This document shows, in pieces, positions 44,798-55,755 of a stretch of DNA of 64,000 nt. The stretch lies in assembly GCF_040054535.1 (NCBI RefSeq), contig NC_090797.1:6875001-6939000 (forward strand). The letters are read 5' to 3'. Made by a program: the position numbers and the translations under genes. This DNA comes from Antennarius striatus (Eukaryota; Chordata; Actinopteri; Lophiiformes; Antennariidae). A model generated the notes under the pieces. It saw nothing but the letters and a program-made list of their open reading frames with translations, did no database searches and was not told the DNA's origin. The number at the start of each line of letters is the position of its first letter. The first letter of the stretch is position 1.

Positions 44798-46580
44798 ATG
44801 TACTCCAGGATGGACGTAAACAGGAGGCTTAGCATGAGGGACACTGTGTTGGCGCTCCTACTCGCTGTCCTCCAAGGGGTTCCTCTGACAGAAGCGGCAC
44901 CGAACCCGTCGCCTCTGGTTGGATCCAACTGGGGCAACCCAAGGAGATATATTCACTTGCAGACATCGACAGACCTGAGCAACTTCTACTTGGAAATCAG
45001 ACTGGATGGCACCGTGCGCAAAACTACACACAGGGGTTCATACAGTAAGATCTGTTATTATGTTTTTGAAAAATGTCTGTTTCATTTCGTGATGATGCAT
45101 TGTAAACTTAAGTCTGTTAACACTTAAATGTTTCTGACACATTCTTCCACCAGGTGTGATTTTACTGAAAGCTGAATCAAGGGAGCGCATTGCCATCCTC
45201 GGCGTCAAGAGTAACCGTTACCTGTGCATGGATGTGGAGGGAAACCCATTCAGCTCTGTAAGTCAATACTTACTTTAAGTTCGATTGATTGTTATTAATT
45301 AAGACTTTTTACTCCAAACGTTTAGTTTCGAGTTCATCTAACCTGTTATCCTTGTTTGGTTTTACGCATCGTTGTAACACTTTGTAAAACGAAACTAAAC
45401 TTTACACATGCTTTTTACAGATCCTATATTAATTTTTATTATTCTTAATTAGACGTGTTAATCCTATTTTGACCAAAGTGCCCCCCTCATAACGTTTTGT
45501 TTTTTCTTCCTGCCCCTTAAGCACCATTTTGTAGTTTTACGCACAATTTCTGTCCACTACTGCACATTTACGCAAAACAATTACAGGTTACTAAAGTCTC
45601 CTTTATCATTTGTATGTTTTTTCATATCATCATTGATGCACCAACTTTTAGTTTCCAAACTTTCCAAAGCAATTTCTCTAGTTACGTAGTAGAATTCATC
45701 GTTAAAATTAAGAGATGTTATATAAAGGCGGTCAATGGAGAAGAATTAATTTCTACGCAGTAAAAACTGATTTAAAGTAAAATACATTTATATAACAATT
45801 ACTTCATCCCAGGGATCTTTAATTTCCAATCTTCTTGTATATTATAGTGTTTTTGCAAATTACTTCATAAATCCTTGAACGGCATTTTATTAGTCGAACT
45901 CGTTTTTCAGTGGAAACCAACATGAAGAAACGACGCTCATATTCTGATACAAGGAAAACGTTGCTCCTTTATTATTTATGATTTATTTAGGTTAAAGTAC
46001 CTCTGTAGAAAGCCACCACTGATTTAAAACATTAAAGCTGACGTGTAAAAGTTTGAAACTTGGAAATACTCAAGTTATTCCCTCATGTCTGATTTTTCTC
46101 CTGACCCTCTTTCAGCCCATCTGCCTCAGAGACGACTGTTTGTTTAACCACAGGCTTCTGGAGAATAACCGGGACGTTTATTACTCCAGCCGGACCGGCA
46201 TCCTCTTCAACCTGGAGGGCTCTCGTCAGGTGTTCTCGGCGGGACAGAACCTGCCGCAGACTTCTCTCTTCCTGCCCAAGAAGAACACGGTGCCGCTGGA
46301 GCGCCTCTTGCTGCACCGGGAGAAGCGGAACCAGGTGGTGGATCCCTCTGATCCGCACCACGTGTACATGGGCCAGACGGAGGAGGGGTCGGATTCACGG
46401 GTGGTGCCGGAGGATGATGCCGACATGGAAGTGGAGGTGGAGGTGGAGATGGAGGTGGAGGTAGGGGACGATGGGCGCAACGTATCCCGGGAAACGCAGC
46501 TGGCTCCGTCCAGCCACGACCCGTGGAACGTGCATTCATCCAACCCGGGCAGCCCCCGGAGCGACGGGGTCATGGGGTGA
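44798..46580 (+). CDS. fgf23: Fibroblast growth factor 23, complete CDS in three exons
   Basis: This is an endocrine FGF that lowers phosphate and vitamin D through FGFR-Klotho complexes; in fish it is made in the corpuscles of Stannius. Exons: 44798-45044, 45154-45257 and 46116-46580, phases 1 and 0, 271 aa with this start (human 251). A signal peptide (RDTVLALLLAVLQGVPLTEA) precedes NPSPLVGSNWGNPRRYIHL, equivalent to human NASPLLGSSWGGLIHL. The core contains VKSNRYLCMDVEGNPF and LLENNRDVYYS. A furin-type site REKR lies at residues 185-188, in the place of human RHTR, separating the FGF core from the Klotho-binding tail. The tail is unusual, with an alternating Glu-Val tract at residues 221-232. 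Alternative ATGs at 44810 and 44834 would shorten only the region before the signal peptide. Confidence 0.94.
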
Positions 46581-47442
46581 TTTCTGTGTCACTCATCCAG
46601 AGAAGCAGTGTTCATACAATATATACAAGAATGACTTGACTTGCAGCCCCTTTTGCACAATTTATACTGCTAAAACCTTTTTTTTTTTACATCTTCTGCT
46701 TTTAATACCGTTTAAAGTTAGATCATATTACATGTGTTTTATTATCGTCTCATCAATATGTCATATTTTTGTTTGGTTTGGTTTCAGTTCAGATGCAGTT
46801 ATTTACCTTTTTAGGTTTTGTTTTTTTTTGGGAACAGCAGGATCATTAGAAGAACAAACAAAAACTAGTCGTTAGCCATTGTGGTCTTTTTTTTCCAGCT
46901 GGTCTGAGAAACCCATCTTTCAAAGAAACATTCATGTAATGCCAACACAAAAGGCTTTGTGGCATGATTTTCAACCAAAATGCAAACAAGTAATTAAGAG
47001 CTGTGTATAATAAGGTTGTATTTATAAAAAAAATATCTAAAAACTGAAATGCGTATTTTCATATATATTTTGAACCCAATAGGGCAGTTTCAAAGACTTT
47101 TAAAACCACCAATTATTCTATAATTGCAGTGTGTTGTCCATTGTTGTTTCTGTATTTGTTCAAACTGATTCATGACTTGAATGAGCGTAACAGGGTAAAC
47201 AGCCTTCACACAGCAATAATCTTAATATCAAATATGAACTTCTGCTGTGTGATATTAGGTGCTGGTCACCACCAGCAAACACGACAACCGTTCCCAAATG
47301 AGTATTTATTTATTTAATTCCTTTCCTTTGTTGTTATTTATGGTATTTATAAGGATGACTTACATAAATGTACATAACCTAGTAAGAAAACATGCTTTGT
47401 TGTTGAATGTATGAGTTTGGAGCTGTGGATGGAGTGTTCTTC

Positions 47443-47448
47443 AATAAA
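47443..47448 (+). promoter_or_regulatory. Polyadenylation signal of fgf23
   Basis: AATAAA lies about 860 nt past the fgf23 stop and is followed by TG-rich sequence. The 47449-48538 stretch between it and the tigar stop holds no exon; it should include the tigar 3' UTR. Confidence 0.5.
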
Positions 47449-48538
47449 AGAGAAAAAGTGTCATTTGTGAATCTTTGGTAGGTTTAACCTGAAAAATGTT
47501 TTGCTGTGGTTCCTGGTCATCTTCTCAGTCCCGAGAGATGCTCACCAGAATAGGTTCATGAGAAGTACAGGTAGCCCCTTTCTTCATCCTGACGAAGAGG
47601 GCCATCAGGGAAAGCCCAGAAAACAACTCCCATCCTAGATTTCTACACAAAGGAGAAAACTGACATGATTTTAACAGATCGAACAAACTTATCTACCTGG
47701 AACATGTCTGGGTATTTAACTCTTAATGATCAAGGGTCCTGAAAATCCTTCAAAAATGAGTTCCTACCTACAGTTGAATATGGCAGGTCAAACCTGATAT
47801 ATTTGTTGCAACTCTATATAGTCTACAGATTTTGGAAAGCATTTCCTTTATGCTTTAGGAATAAACTTTGTGACATTGGCCAAGTCACAGTGTTTTGATT
47901 AGTTGCAGTTTTACCGTGCATGTCCATAAAACCTGAGTGAGATGAGGGAAATACAAACAAAACAAAGGACATTATAAAAGTGACACAAGACAAAAAAAAT
48001 CAATGCCATTTTCATGGTATATTGCACAAGTCAAATGAGCACATCTGTAAACACAGAGACACTAAATTATGTGTAGATATCAAGATGTAGCAGCTCCTCA
48101 ATGTTATTCTGCATGTACACAATTATGACAGAAATCTCATAACCGAATAGTGAAACACAGCAAACTGGAGTCCTTTCCCGTTATTTCCTGTTGAATTTTA
48201 TAGATATATCATAAAAATAAAAGTGCATTTATGTTTGATGGGACATTTTTTTGTTTTTGCTTATAGTACTAACATAAATAGATCAAACCATGCATCATCT
48301 TTGACGTAATGGGTGCGTCTCTCTCTCACACACACATATATATCTTTATATACAAACACACATATCTATAAAAACCTTCCTAGCTATTGAGAAAAACTTT
48401 TTCCCATGTGGATTTCACTCGTTTAACTCTTTTCCTTTCACCTTCCTGTCATATTCATGATTGTACATCACACACACTCCATGTACAGAAGCACCCATGA
48501 GTAGTCAATGAATAAAATGCATACGTTTTCCCTCTACA

Positions 48539-51500
48539 CTATTCAGCAGTAGTAAGGTGTTCCAGATGATCCTTCCGGTTGGTGAAGACACAGCGAGCAA
48601 CAGAGAGGACTGGACCTGATTCGGACCAAGTCAGAGTGAAAATGAAGCGACTGACACCCGTGTTTGGACAGGGGGAAAACAGTTGCGACGTCTTCACTCC
48701 AGCAGGCAGAGAACATTTTAGGTCCTCAATGAGGTGCTTGATGGCTAATCGGATGTAAGCGCCGTGGCTCACAACCAGAACATGGACCGGCACACCCTGG
48801 AGGCCGTCATCAGCAAACCCACCAAGTCCGAAGTTTGAAGCAGCAGCTGCCGTATCGTTTTCGAACATTCCGACTTCTGACGCTTCTGTAGAAGCTCCTG
48901 GTCTTGATGAACCGTATTCATCCCACATTTGCTTGAAAAGAACTTTGAGGAATTTCTTGAAACGCAGTTTTACCTTGAAGGCCAGATTTACATTAAGTTA
49001 GTTTCACCTTGTGCTTATAAAAAGACATGAACAGTAAATTGATCAAGTTGTTCAGAAACTATTTCAATAATGGATTTAATGTGGTTTTTAAACTGAAAGT
49101 GTTCATAATGTTCTTGTTGCAGCTACTCTACTCTCAGAACAGAACAGAGTTCCTACTTTGGGCTGATATCAACAACCAAAGCGTCAGTAAATGATGACCT
49201 CTAAATGAGATTCTCCAGAATCACCAACTTTGGTTTTGAATGCCTCTTAAATGTGTTGAGAAAATTGTTCAGTCAGCTTTATTCTAGTATGGTTCCTTCA
49301 TGATGGGATGCAGCGAAAGCATTTTGATGGAATATTGTGGCCATACCTGTTGTACACTATGTCTATATATGGACTTTGTTCAGTAAATGGACAGCAATCC
49401 ACTTGTGTCATACTATGAATTTGTGAAGCAATGACTTGTTGTCAAGCTTCAACACATTTCTTGTTTATGTTGCTGAATATAAATTCAAACTAAATGTTTA
49501 TGATTGGTGAGTAAAAAGTTTTTCAAATTTATTATGAGTTGGCTTTAAAGTTTTCCACAGGACTATTTATGAGTTATATAATAAAAAGTCAGCTACACTG
49601 AATACTGATAAAATACCAAATATGTAGGAAGTGAACTGTACAGAAGTTTGAAGTGCAATAGGAAAGGTGTCCACTACGTGGTGCTGCTGGACAAGTTTGA
49701 AAGTGACTGTTCAGCTGTTATTTGTTGCAACTTTGTATAAATCTCCAAATAATGATGTGGTTTGACTCACCTGGTCCACAGTCTCTCCTCCTGGAGGGGT
49801 GTAGTCCCGACATGACTGGCCAGCAGCGTTGGCCATTGTCTTCAGATCCTCTTTGGGGCGTCCTTCAGCAAGACCAAAACCCTGCATTAACAACAAAATA
49901 CCAAAATAGTCATGGTATTGATTTTTTTTCTTCACACCACACACATGAAGAGAACAACATGAGAGCTTTCATATCTGTAAGTAATAGAAAGACGACAGAT
50001 TTTACCCTCTCTCTGAGTAATGGCTCCAAAGTCATCTCTGTGCCAGGACAGTGAGTGTTGTTCTGCAGAATTATTTCAGCCGTCTGACAGAGGAAACATA
50101 TTCTGGAAATTACTGACTCAAAACATTTGAAAGTTCCAAAAGAATCTGCCGTGGTCAAGCAAAAAAGTCATTAATATGTTGTCAGCAGTCGGTGAGTCAA
50201 AGACCACAGAGACATGATTTTTCACACAGCTGTTTCATATTTGGAAATCTTTCACATCCATCCTGTTTTCTCCTTTTTAACAGAAGCATTTTTAGAGTTT
50301 GACAGAATTATTTGCTCCCGATGGGAAAACAAACAAGCTCCACATATTGATGGCTCAAGAGATTTCAATAAGCATGTGTTTATGACTAAACACTGAACTC
50401 TGAAGCTCCGTCTGACTTGGCTGGACGATTTTGTTGCTACTCAAGTCCGGTAATAGACTTTGTATGGTCTCAAACCGATGATTTGAGGCCATTCAATCTA
50501 GATCCCTCCACTCATTCATTGGTTACTATAATTTAGCTGTTCATGCTCATCATTGTTGATTTATTTGGACTCAACACTGATCTAAAGTCTAAATAAATCT
50601 TCTTTCACTGTCATTAGGCCATTTAATATAGCCTTGTACTTGTTAACTTCACTACACTTTCAAACGAATCACTCATGTCTGTTTTACCTGTATGGTGCGT
50701 TGTAGATTGCTGACATAGACATTGTTGAAATGAATATCTCTGAGGTATTTTCCCACCGCTTCAGCCTGCTGGAGACCCGTTTCTGACAGGAGCGAGTCAA
50801 CACCTTGTCCTAAAAACACAACATTTTCATTATACATCCATTTTCTTGTAGCCGAGATGATCACAATTGCTGCTTATTGTCGTTGTGGGTCACGGGTCTG
50901 CTATCCCAGTTGCTATGGGCGAGAGGTGGTACACCCGGGATGAGATGAGCTCATCGCAGGGCCACATGAAAGACACACACACACACGCACTCACTGACAC
51001 TTACGGATGTGGCGTGACGAATTCCTCGAACCTGCAAGTTTTTGGAGGTGGGAGGAAGTCGGAGAACCCGAAGAGAACATATAAATATTAATATTAATTA
51101 AGCTTTTCCTGGAGCATATAAGAAATTTTTTTTTTGTAATTTAATGCTATAACCCCTGCATTTGGAAACAAAACTATTAATCTCTATTGTAATTAGGTTT
51201 CTTGGCAAAATATACAATTTACATCTACCTGGAATAACGAGTCACTCCTGGAAATGGAAACCTACAGCATATAAAGGGTAAGAAAAGGCACAACAGATTC
51301 CATGTGTCAGGAAATCCTAGAAAAAAGCATCTCGCCATCTGTGAGGAAGATGACGCTCGAGCGTCACTAGAGATTCCAAATGGACAAAGACATCAAGGAC
51401 ACCTAGAGTCCAACAAAGTTTGGCTGCAGAAAAAGCGCTGAAGGGGTTACTGTTGGCTTCTTTGAATTCCATAAAAAATTTATCTTATGAGGGTTGAAGA

Positions 51501-52167
51501 AAACAGTTGAAACACAACCAGGAATGTTACAGAACTGGAGATGCTAGTTACCAAAGCTTGAACCATTTTTGAGTCTACATTATTCAGTAAGAGTTGCACG
51601 TTGTGAAATATTAAGCAAGAACGGTTTTACTACCTGGTGTAAATTGTTGCTCCTTGTTCAAACATGTTTGAATGGTCTCATGAAATCAGCTGTTAAATAT
51701 ATTTTACCAGTAAAACCTAATGTACAATGAGTTCTCTCCCTTACAATCACTGGTCTAACAGGAGGTCCTTGGTTCAATGCATGCAAGAAATGAACATAAG
51801 GCAGACTTTGAAAAACACACCTTGTAACAGTTTCTCCCTGTTGTACTGCGTTTCTCCGCTGTGTGGAAAAAGACCAGACATTGAATTAATAATCAGTATC
51901 AATGAAAATATGCCATAATTTTAACTGTAAGCGTAAATTAAGAAAACGGAAACACAACGTTAATGACAGGCAACACGCCTCATGCCTTTACGCCGCACGT
52001 ATGGTGGCAATAACACTGATCTATCATTCAACCGACATGACCAACTATATATTTAAATTACCAATAATCATTATCAATAATTCCTATTCAGACTCTCTGA
52101 GACAAATGGAATAATAATGGTATAACATCTCTTACTGTCGCACAAGAGTTAAACTTAGGGTAAGCAT
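48539..52167 (-). CDS. tigar: TP53-induced glycolysis and apoptosis regulator, complete CDS in six exons
   Basis: This is a cytosolic histidine-phosphatase-fold enzyme related to fructose-2,6-bisphosphatase, which lowers glycolytic flux and favours the pentose phosphate path. Minus-strand exons: 52167-52136, 51858-51821, 50809-50688, 50083-50006, 49881-49771 and 48973-48539, closing to 271 aa (human 270). The catalytic RHG motif is assembled across the first intron: MLTLSLTLVRH then GETQYNREKLLQ. Later come GQGVDSLLSETGLQQA, PLLRERGFGLAEG, YTPPGGETVDQV and the second catalytic His in VLVVSHGAYIRLAIKHL. The last exon is large and includes a low-complexity insert before VVSHGAY, also a variable region in mammals. 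Intron 2 contains a reversed SINE-like copy. It is transcribed convergently with fgf23 and divides it from ccnd2, as in human. Confidence 0.96.
50834..51080 (-). mobile_element. SINE-like repeat, 5'-truncated copy inside tigar intron 2
   Basis: Read on the minus strand, this has the same body as the copy at 31904-32224: GTTCTCTTCGGGTTCTCCGA, CTTCCTCCCACCTCCAAAAA and a final AATGGATGTATAAT. The tRNA-like head is absent. It is diverged from the other copy and carries a CA-repeat expansion inside. Confidence 0.7.
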
Positions 52168-52214
52168 TGTCAGCGGCGGCTCCGGCTCTACTTCCTGGTT
52201 GAGCTGCAGATGCG

Positions 52215-52222
52215 TGACGTCA
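52215..52222. promoter_or_regulatory. Palindromic cAMP response element in the tigar promoter
   Basis: A perfect TGACGTCA lies 48 bp upstream of the tigar ATG, followed 10 bp later by a second TCACGACG-type half-site. A CTTCC ETS core lies at about 52191. The cluster is GC-rich and TATA-less, typical of a housekeeping promoter. Confidence 0.6.
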
Positions 52223-52410
52223 CTCAATGCGTCACGACGCACAGCTAAACGTAAAGCAGCGGCGCTTAAAGGAAAGTCATTTACACTTATCAAATCAAAT
52301 TACATGGGTAGTGATGTACTATTTGAAATTAAATTGAAAGTAATTTAAAAGAAAATGATTATCTCCATTCTATGTGATCGTATTATTGTCCATCTATATC
52401 CTATTTGTCT

Positions 52411-52411
52411 G

Positions 52412-52488
<77 letters not shown>
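52411..52488. repeat. (TATC)n microsatellite
   Basis: About 18 TATC units immediately precede the LINE-derived segment. Such arrays often seed at or near retrotransposon ends. Confidence 0.97.
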
Positions 52489-52494
52489 TTCGGG

Positions 52495-52925
52495 GTGAAG
52501 AAGCTTGTACGGCAGGATGGCACGGGTGGAGGAAAGTGTGAGTTGTGATGTGTGATAGAAGAGTTTCAGCTAAAATGAAAGGGAAGGTGTACAAAACTGT
52601 GGTGAGACCAGCGATGTTGTTTGGTCTAGAGACAGTGTCACTGAGGAAAAGACAGGAGACAGAGCTGGAGGTAGCAGAGATGAAGATGCTGAGGTTCTCT
52701 CTGGGAGTGACCAGGATGGATAGGATCAGGAATGAGTACATCAGAGGGACAGCACATGTTAAGAGGTTTTGGAGATAAAGTCAGAGAGGCCAGACTGAGA
52801 TGGTTTGGACATGTCCAGAGGAGAGATAGTGAATATATTGGTAGAAGGATGCTGAGTTTTGAACTGCCAGGCAGGAGGCCTAGAGGAAGACCAAAGAGGA
52901 GGTTTATGGACCCCTGAAGGGAAAA
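52495..52925 (+). mobile_element. 3' end of a non-LTR retrotransposon (LINE), decayed
   Basis: The plus strand encodes the C-terminal tail of a fish LINE reverse-transcriptase ORF: KGKVYKTVVRPAMLFGLETV, then ELEVAEMKMLRFSLGVTRMD, DRIRNEYIRGTAHV, RLRWFGHVQRRDSEYIGRRM and PGRRPRGRPKRRFMD. The frame shifts at least twice (before KGK, and after the RGTAHV segment), so it is not functional. Only the last roughly 140 codons remain, as expected for a 5'-truncated insertion. I favour an RTE/Rex-like clade but cannot be definite. Confidence 0.85.
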
Positions 52926-53072
52926 GCAGAAAGGAAAAGAAGACTAGGAGTGAAGTTGTCTGGCATTTGAACTGGGGTTAACTTTTCTTAAACGTCATCA
53001 TATTCAATAACCTAGAAAGAAAAACAGAAAAGGAGAGGAAGACACAGAAAGCAGTCACATGATTTTAGCCAA

Positions 53073-55755
53073 TTTATTGAGGAAAAATTGTTGAGGTACA
53101 CTATGTGGTTGTACATTGGGTTGTCAGAGAGGAGTTTGGAATAACAACCACATTGAACAATGATCAAAACTTATCGGGTTTAAACTTTGACCAAATAGGT
53201 ACCTCAAATTTAACAGTATGTTACTGTAAACCAATGAACTGATTTCAACATGCCAATGAAACTCCAAATATGAAATAAAACAAACTTTTTTTTTGTCTTT
53301 CTGATACATGTATAACATACAGCTTAGGCTGCTTATTTTTTTTAAAGAAAGATATATGAAATAACCTATTTTAAAGTATAGGCACTTATAACTGGTGAGT
53401 GGAAAACAATGCTCGATTTAAACAGAAGCACTGTCCTTCCTCCCATCCACACAGAGAAAAAGTGAAACCCGTCCAACAAACTGAGAGTGAAAAGTGTGAT
53501 GTGAAGTTTGATGAGGTAATGCGAGATGGGCTCTCGCTCTATCCATCCAAATTAACCTGAGGTACACAAACATAACAAAGAAGCAGCGAGAATATGATAG
53601 ATTATTAAGATACACATGAAACAATAAAAAGTAAAATATGCTAATCAAAAAAGATCAACAAACAAGTACTTCCAGTCCCGCAAACTGTTACGATCCCTCT
53701 AGTACACATACAAAGAAGCAAAGAAGACTTATTACATATACAACATTATAATATAGCAGCACACAAGTGAATCACAATAAGGCATCTTTGTGTAAGACTA
53801 GAAAAGAAAAGCTTCATAGCAGCAAGAGAGTGATGTGTATAAACTTGTTTTCTCACTTTGGAATTATCTCTTTCAAATTAAAAGAAAACATTTGACAGAA
53901 TAAACTTTTTTTTCTGTTTAAAGCACTTTCTTAAACAAAAATACATTTGGCTTTTTGCACAACAGAACATGCATGAATACAGTTTTGAATCTTTTTTCTT
54001 TTTTTCAGAATTTCTGCTCATGTAGAAATCTGTTATAAACAGTCAAACTTTCCCACCGTGTAAATCCCTACCTACATGCATTATGGAGAAAATTCACAGA
54101 AGACTGTTTTAAAACTTCAGTTCAGAAAGCAGTATACATAAAAAGAGCACAACAGGAATATTTAGGACACAGTATGAGTGTAACTCTTTGAAAGAACTAT
54201 TGGAAGGTTTTGGCTATGAATTATCAAAAATTCAAGTAAGGTTAAATAATCGCACTGAATCAAAAAAAAAAATCTAAGTCTACAAGTGACTTGGCTTTCT
54301 GTAGTTTATATACTAATACACTATAACAAAGACTATCCTACGTCTAGTCACCTGTCAGGGCATAGCTTTCAAGACAACGTTGCATTACCCCATGGGAATC
54401 CAGCCCAGAAAAAAAAAAAATCAAATAATTTAAAGAAAAATGAAAGAATACATGACCCTAACAACCGCTGAACTCTCCTCAACCACCATCCCCTTACCAT
54501 TTTTAAGGAGTGTGTTTTTAAAAGTGCATCAATATTGTTCCAAGTCGCCCACAAAAAGGTTAATAGTAAAATTGATAACAGGAGAAACTGTGGCACAACT
54601 AAACTGCTCCCTGGTGTCAGGGATTTCTCCTCCTGTACAGAAACATTAATAGCTTAAGTTACCATCCTTGCCATTTCATCATCAATCGATCGATCCGTTT
54701 TAACATGCATCTCTTTTCAAAAACAACCTGCAAGAAACCTACCAGTCCTCATTCATTGTCTCTCTTATTTAATAACATACCCAATATCCTCTCCTTCAGC
54801 AAAACGTGAACACACTTTTACCTGCGAACCAACTGCGAAACACTATTAATTGCTCTCTTGTAACATGTGGGAGTGAGACCAGGAACGGAATTACAATAGT
54901 GTAGCCTCACTGAATTATAATACATGTCATCCCATTACCATACTCTAGTTGTCTGCTGATTTTGCAGTGAAATCAAGACCTTAGTATCTGACCTTGTCCT
55001 TTGCCAACTTTAGACAGTAGCCACTGCTCCAGACCTCAAAGCCCCTAAAGTCCTTCCTCTGTGAGCAGGCCCAGCCCACTCCTGGCCAGCGCTTCTCAGC
55101 ATAAATAGTAAGCAGTTCTACAGGTGCACAGTATGATAGATAGGGAGAGGGAGCAGCTAGCTACAGTAGTGCACCTCTGGCTGGACATCAGCTGGGTTTA
55201 AATGCCTTTTACTGTTTTATTAGCATTTAAATTACTACTAAAGAAATGTTCCTGTACAAATGACTATGAATCACATGTAAGGAAACCCCAAAGAAACTGA
55301 AAATTGGTAACTGCTTGCAAAAAAGATAAAAGAGTAATATAACTAAAGGCTAACTAAATATACATTATTTATATTTCTTTTTGCTAGGTTGTATCAAAAC
55401 AAATATGTATATTTCATACAATTATCCTTTTTTTTCAAGTATGAAAATATATTCAGGTTTCTGTTTTGGGAAACCTAAGGCACTATCAAGTTTTCAAGAA
55501 TTTACCATTTTTAAATAGCTTGTTCGATTACATATGGCCCGTACAACAGATGAATGAACACCCAACCGGGTATGAATGGGGCAAACCAAGAGGAAAAACT
55601 AGAAATTTCTTATTTTCTAATAGTTCATAGATTGTCACACCATCGCTCATGTGGCGGCTTGATGCAGATACTGGCAGCTCATTCCCCTCCTCCTGTTAGT
55701 TCATTGGTGGACAGTCAATGAGCCGAGTGCGTCTGAGTCGGATGGTGGTAGGAGT
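53073..55755 (-). other. ccnd2: Probable long 3' UTR of ccnd2
   Basis: From the ccnd2 stop at 55756 down to a minus-strand AATAAA at 53073-53078 there is about 2.7 kb without any exon. The sequence is AT-rich and shows few obvious repeats. Mammalian CCND2 also has a multi-kilobase 3' UTR rich in microRNA targets. The extent is inferred from the absence of other features and from the polyadenylation hexamer, so it may be shorter. Confidence 0.55.

Noticed and set aside
46207-46573. Minus-strand ORFs of 110-115 codons opposite fgf23 exon 3
   Set aside because: Shadows of the GC-rich fgf23 coding exon on the other strand.
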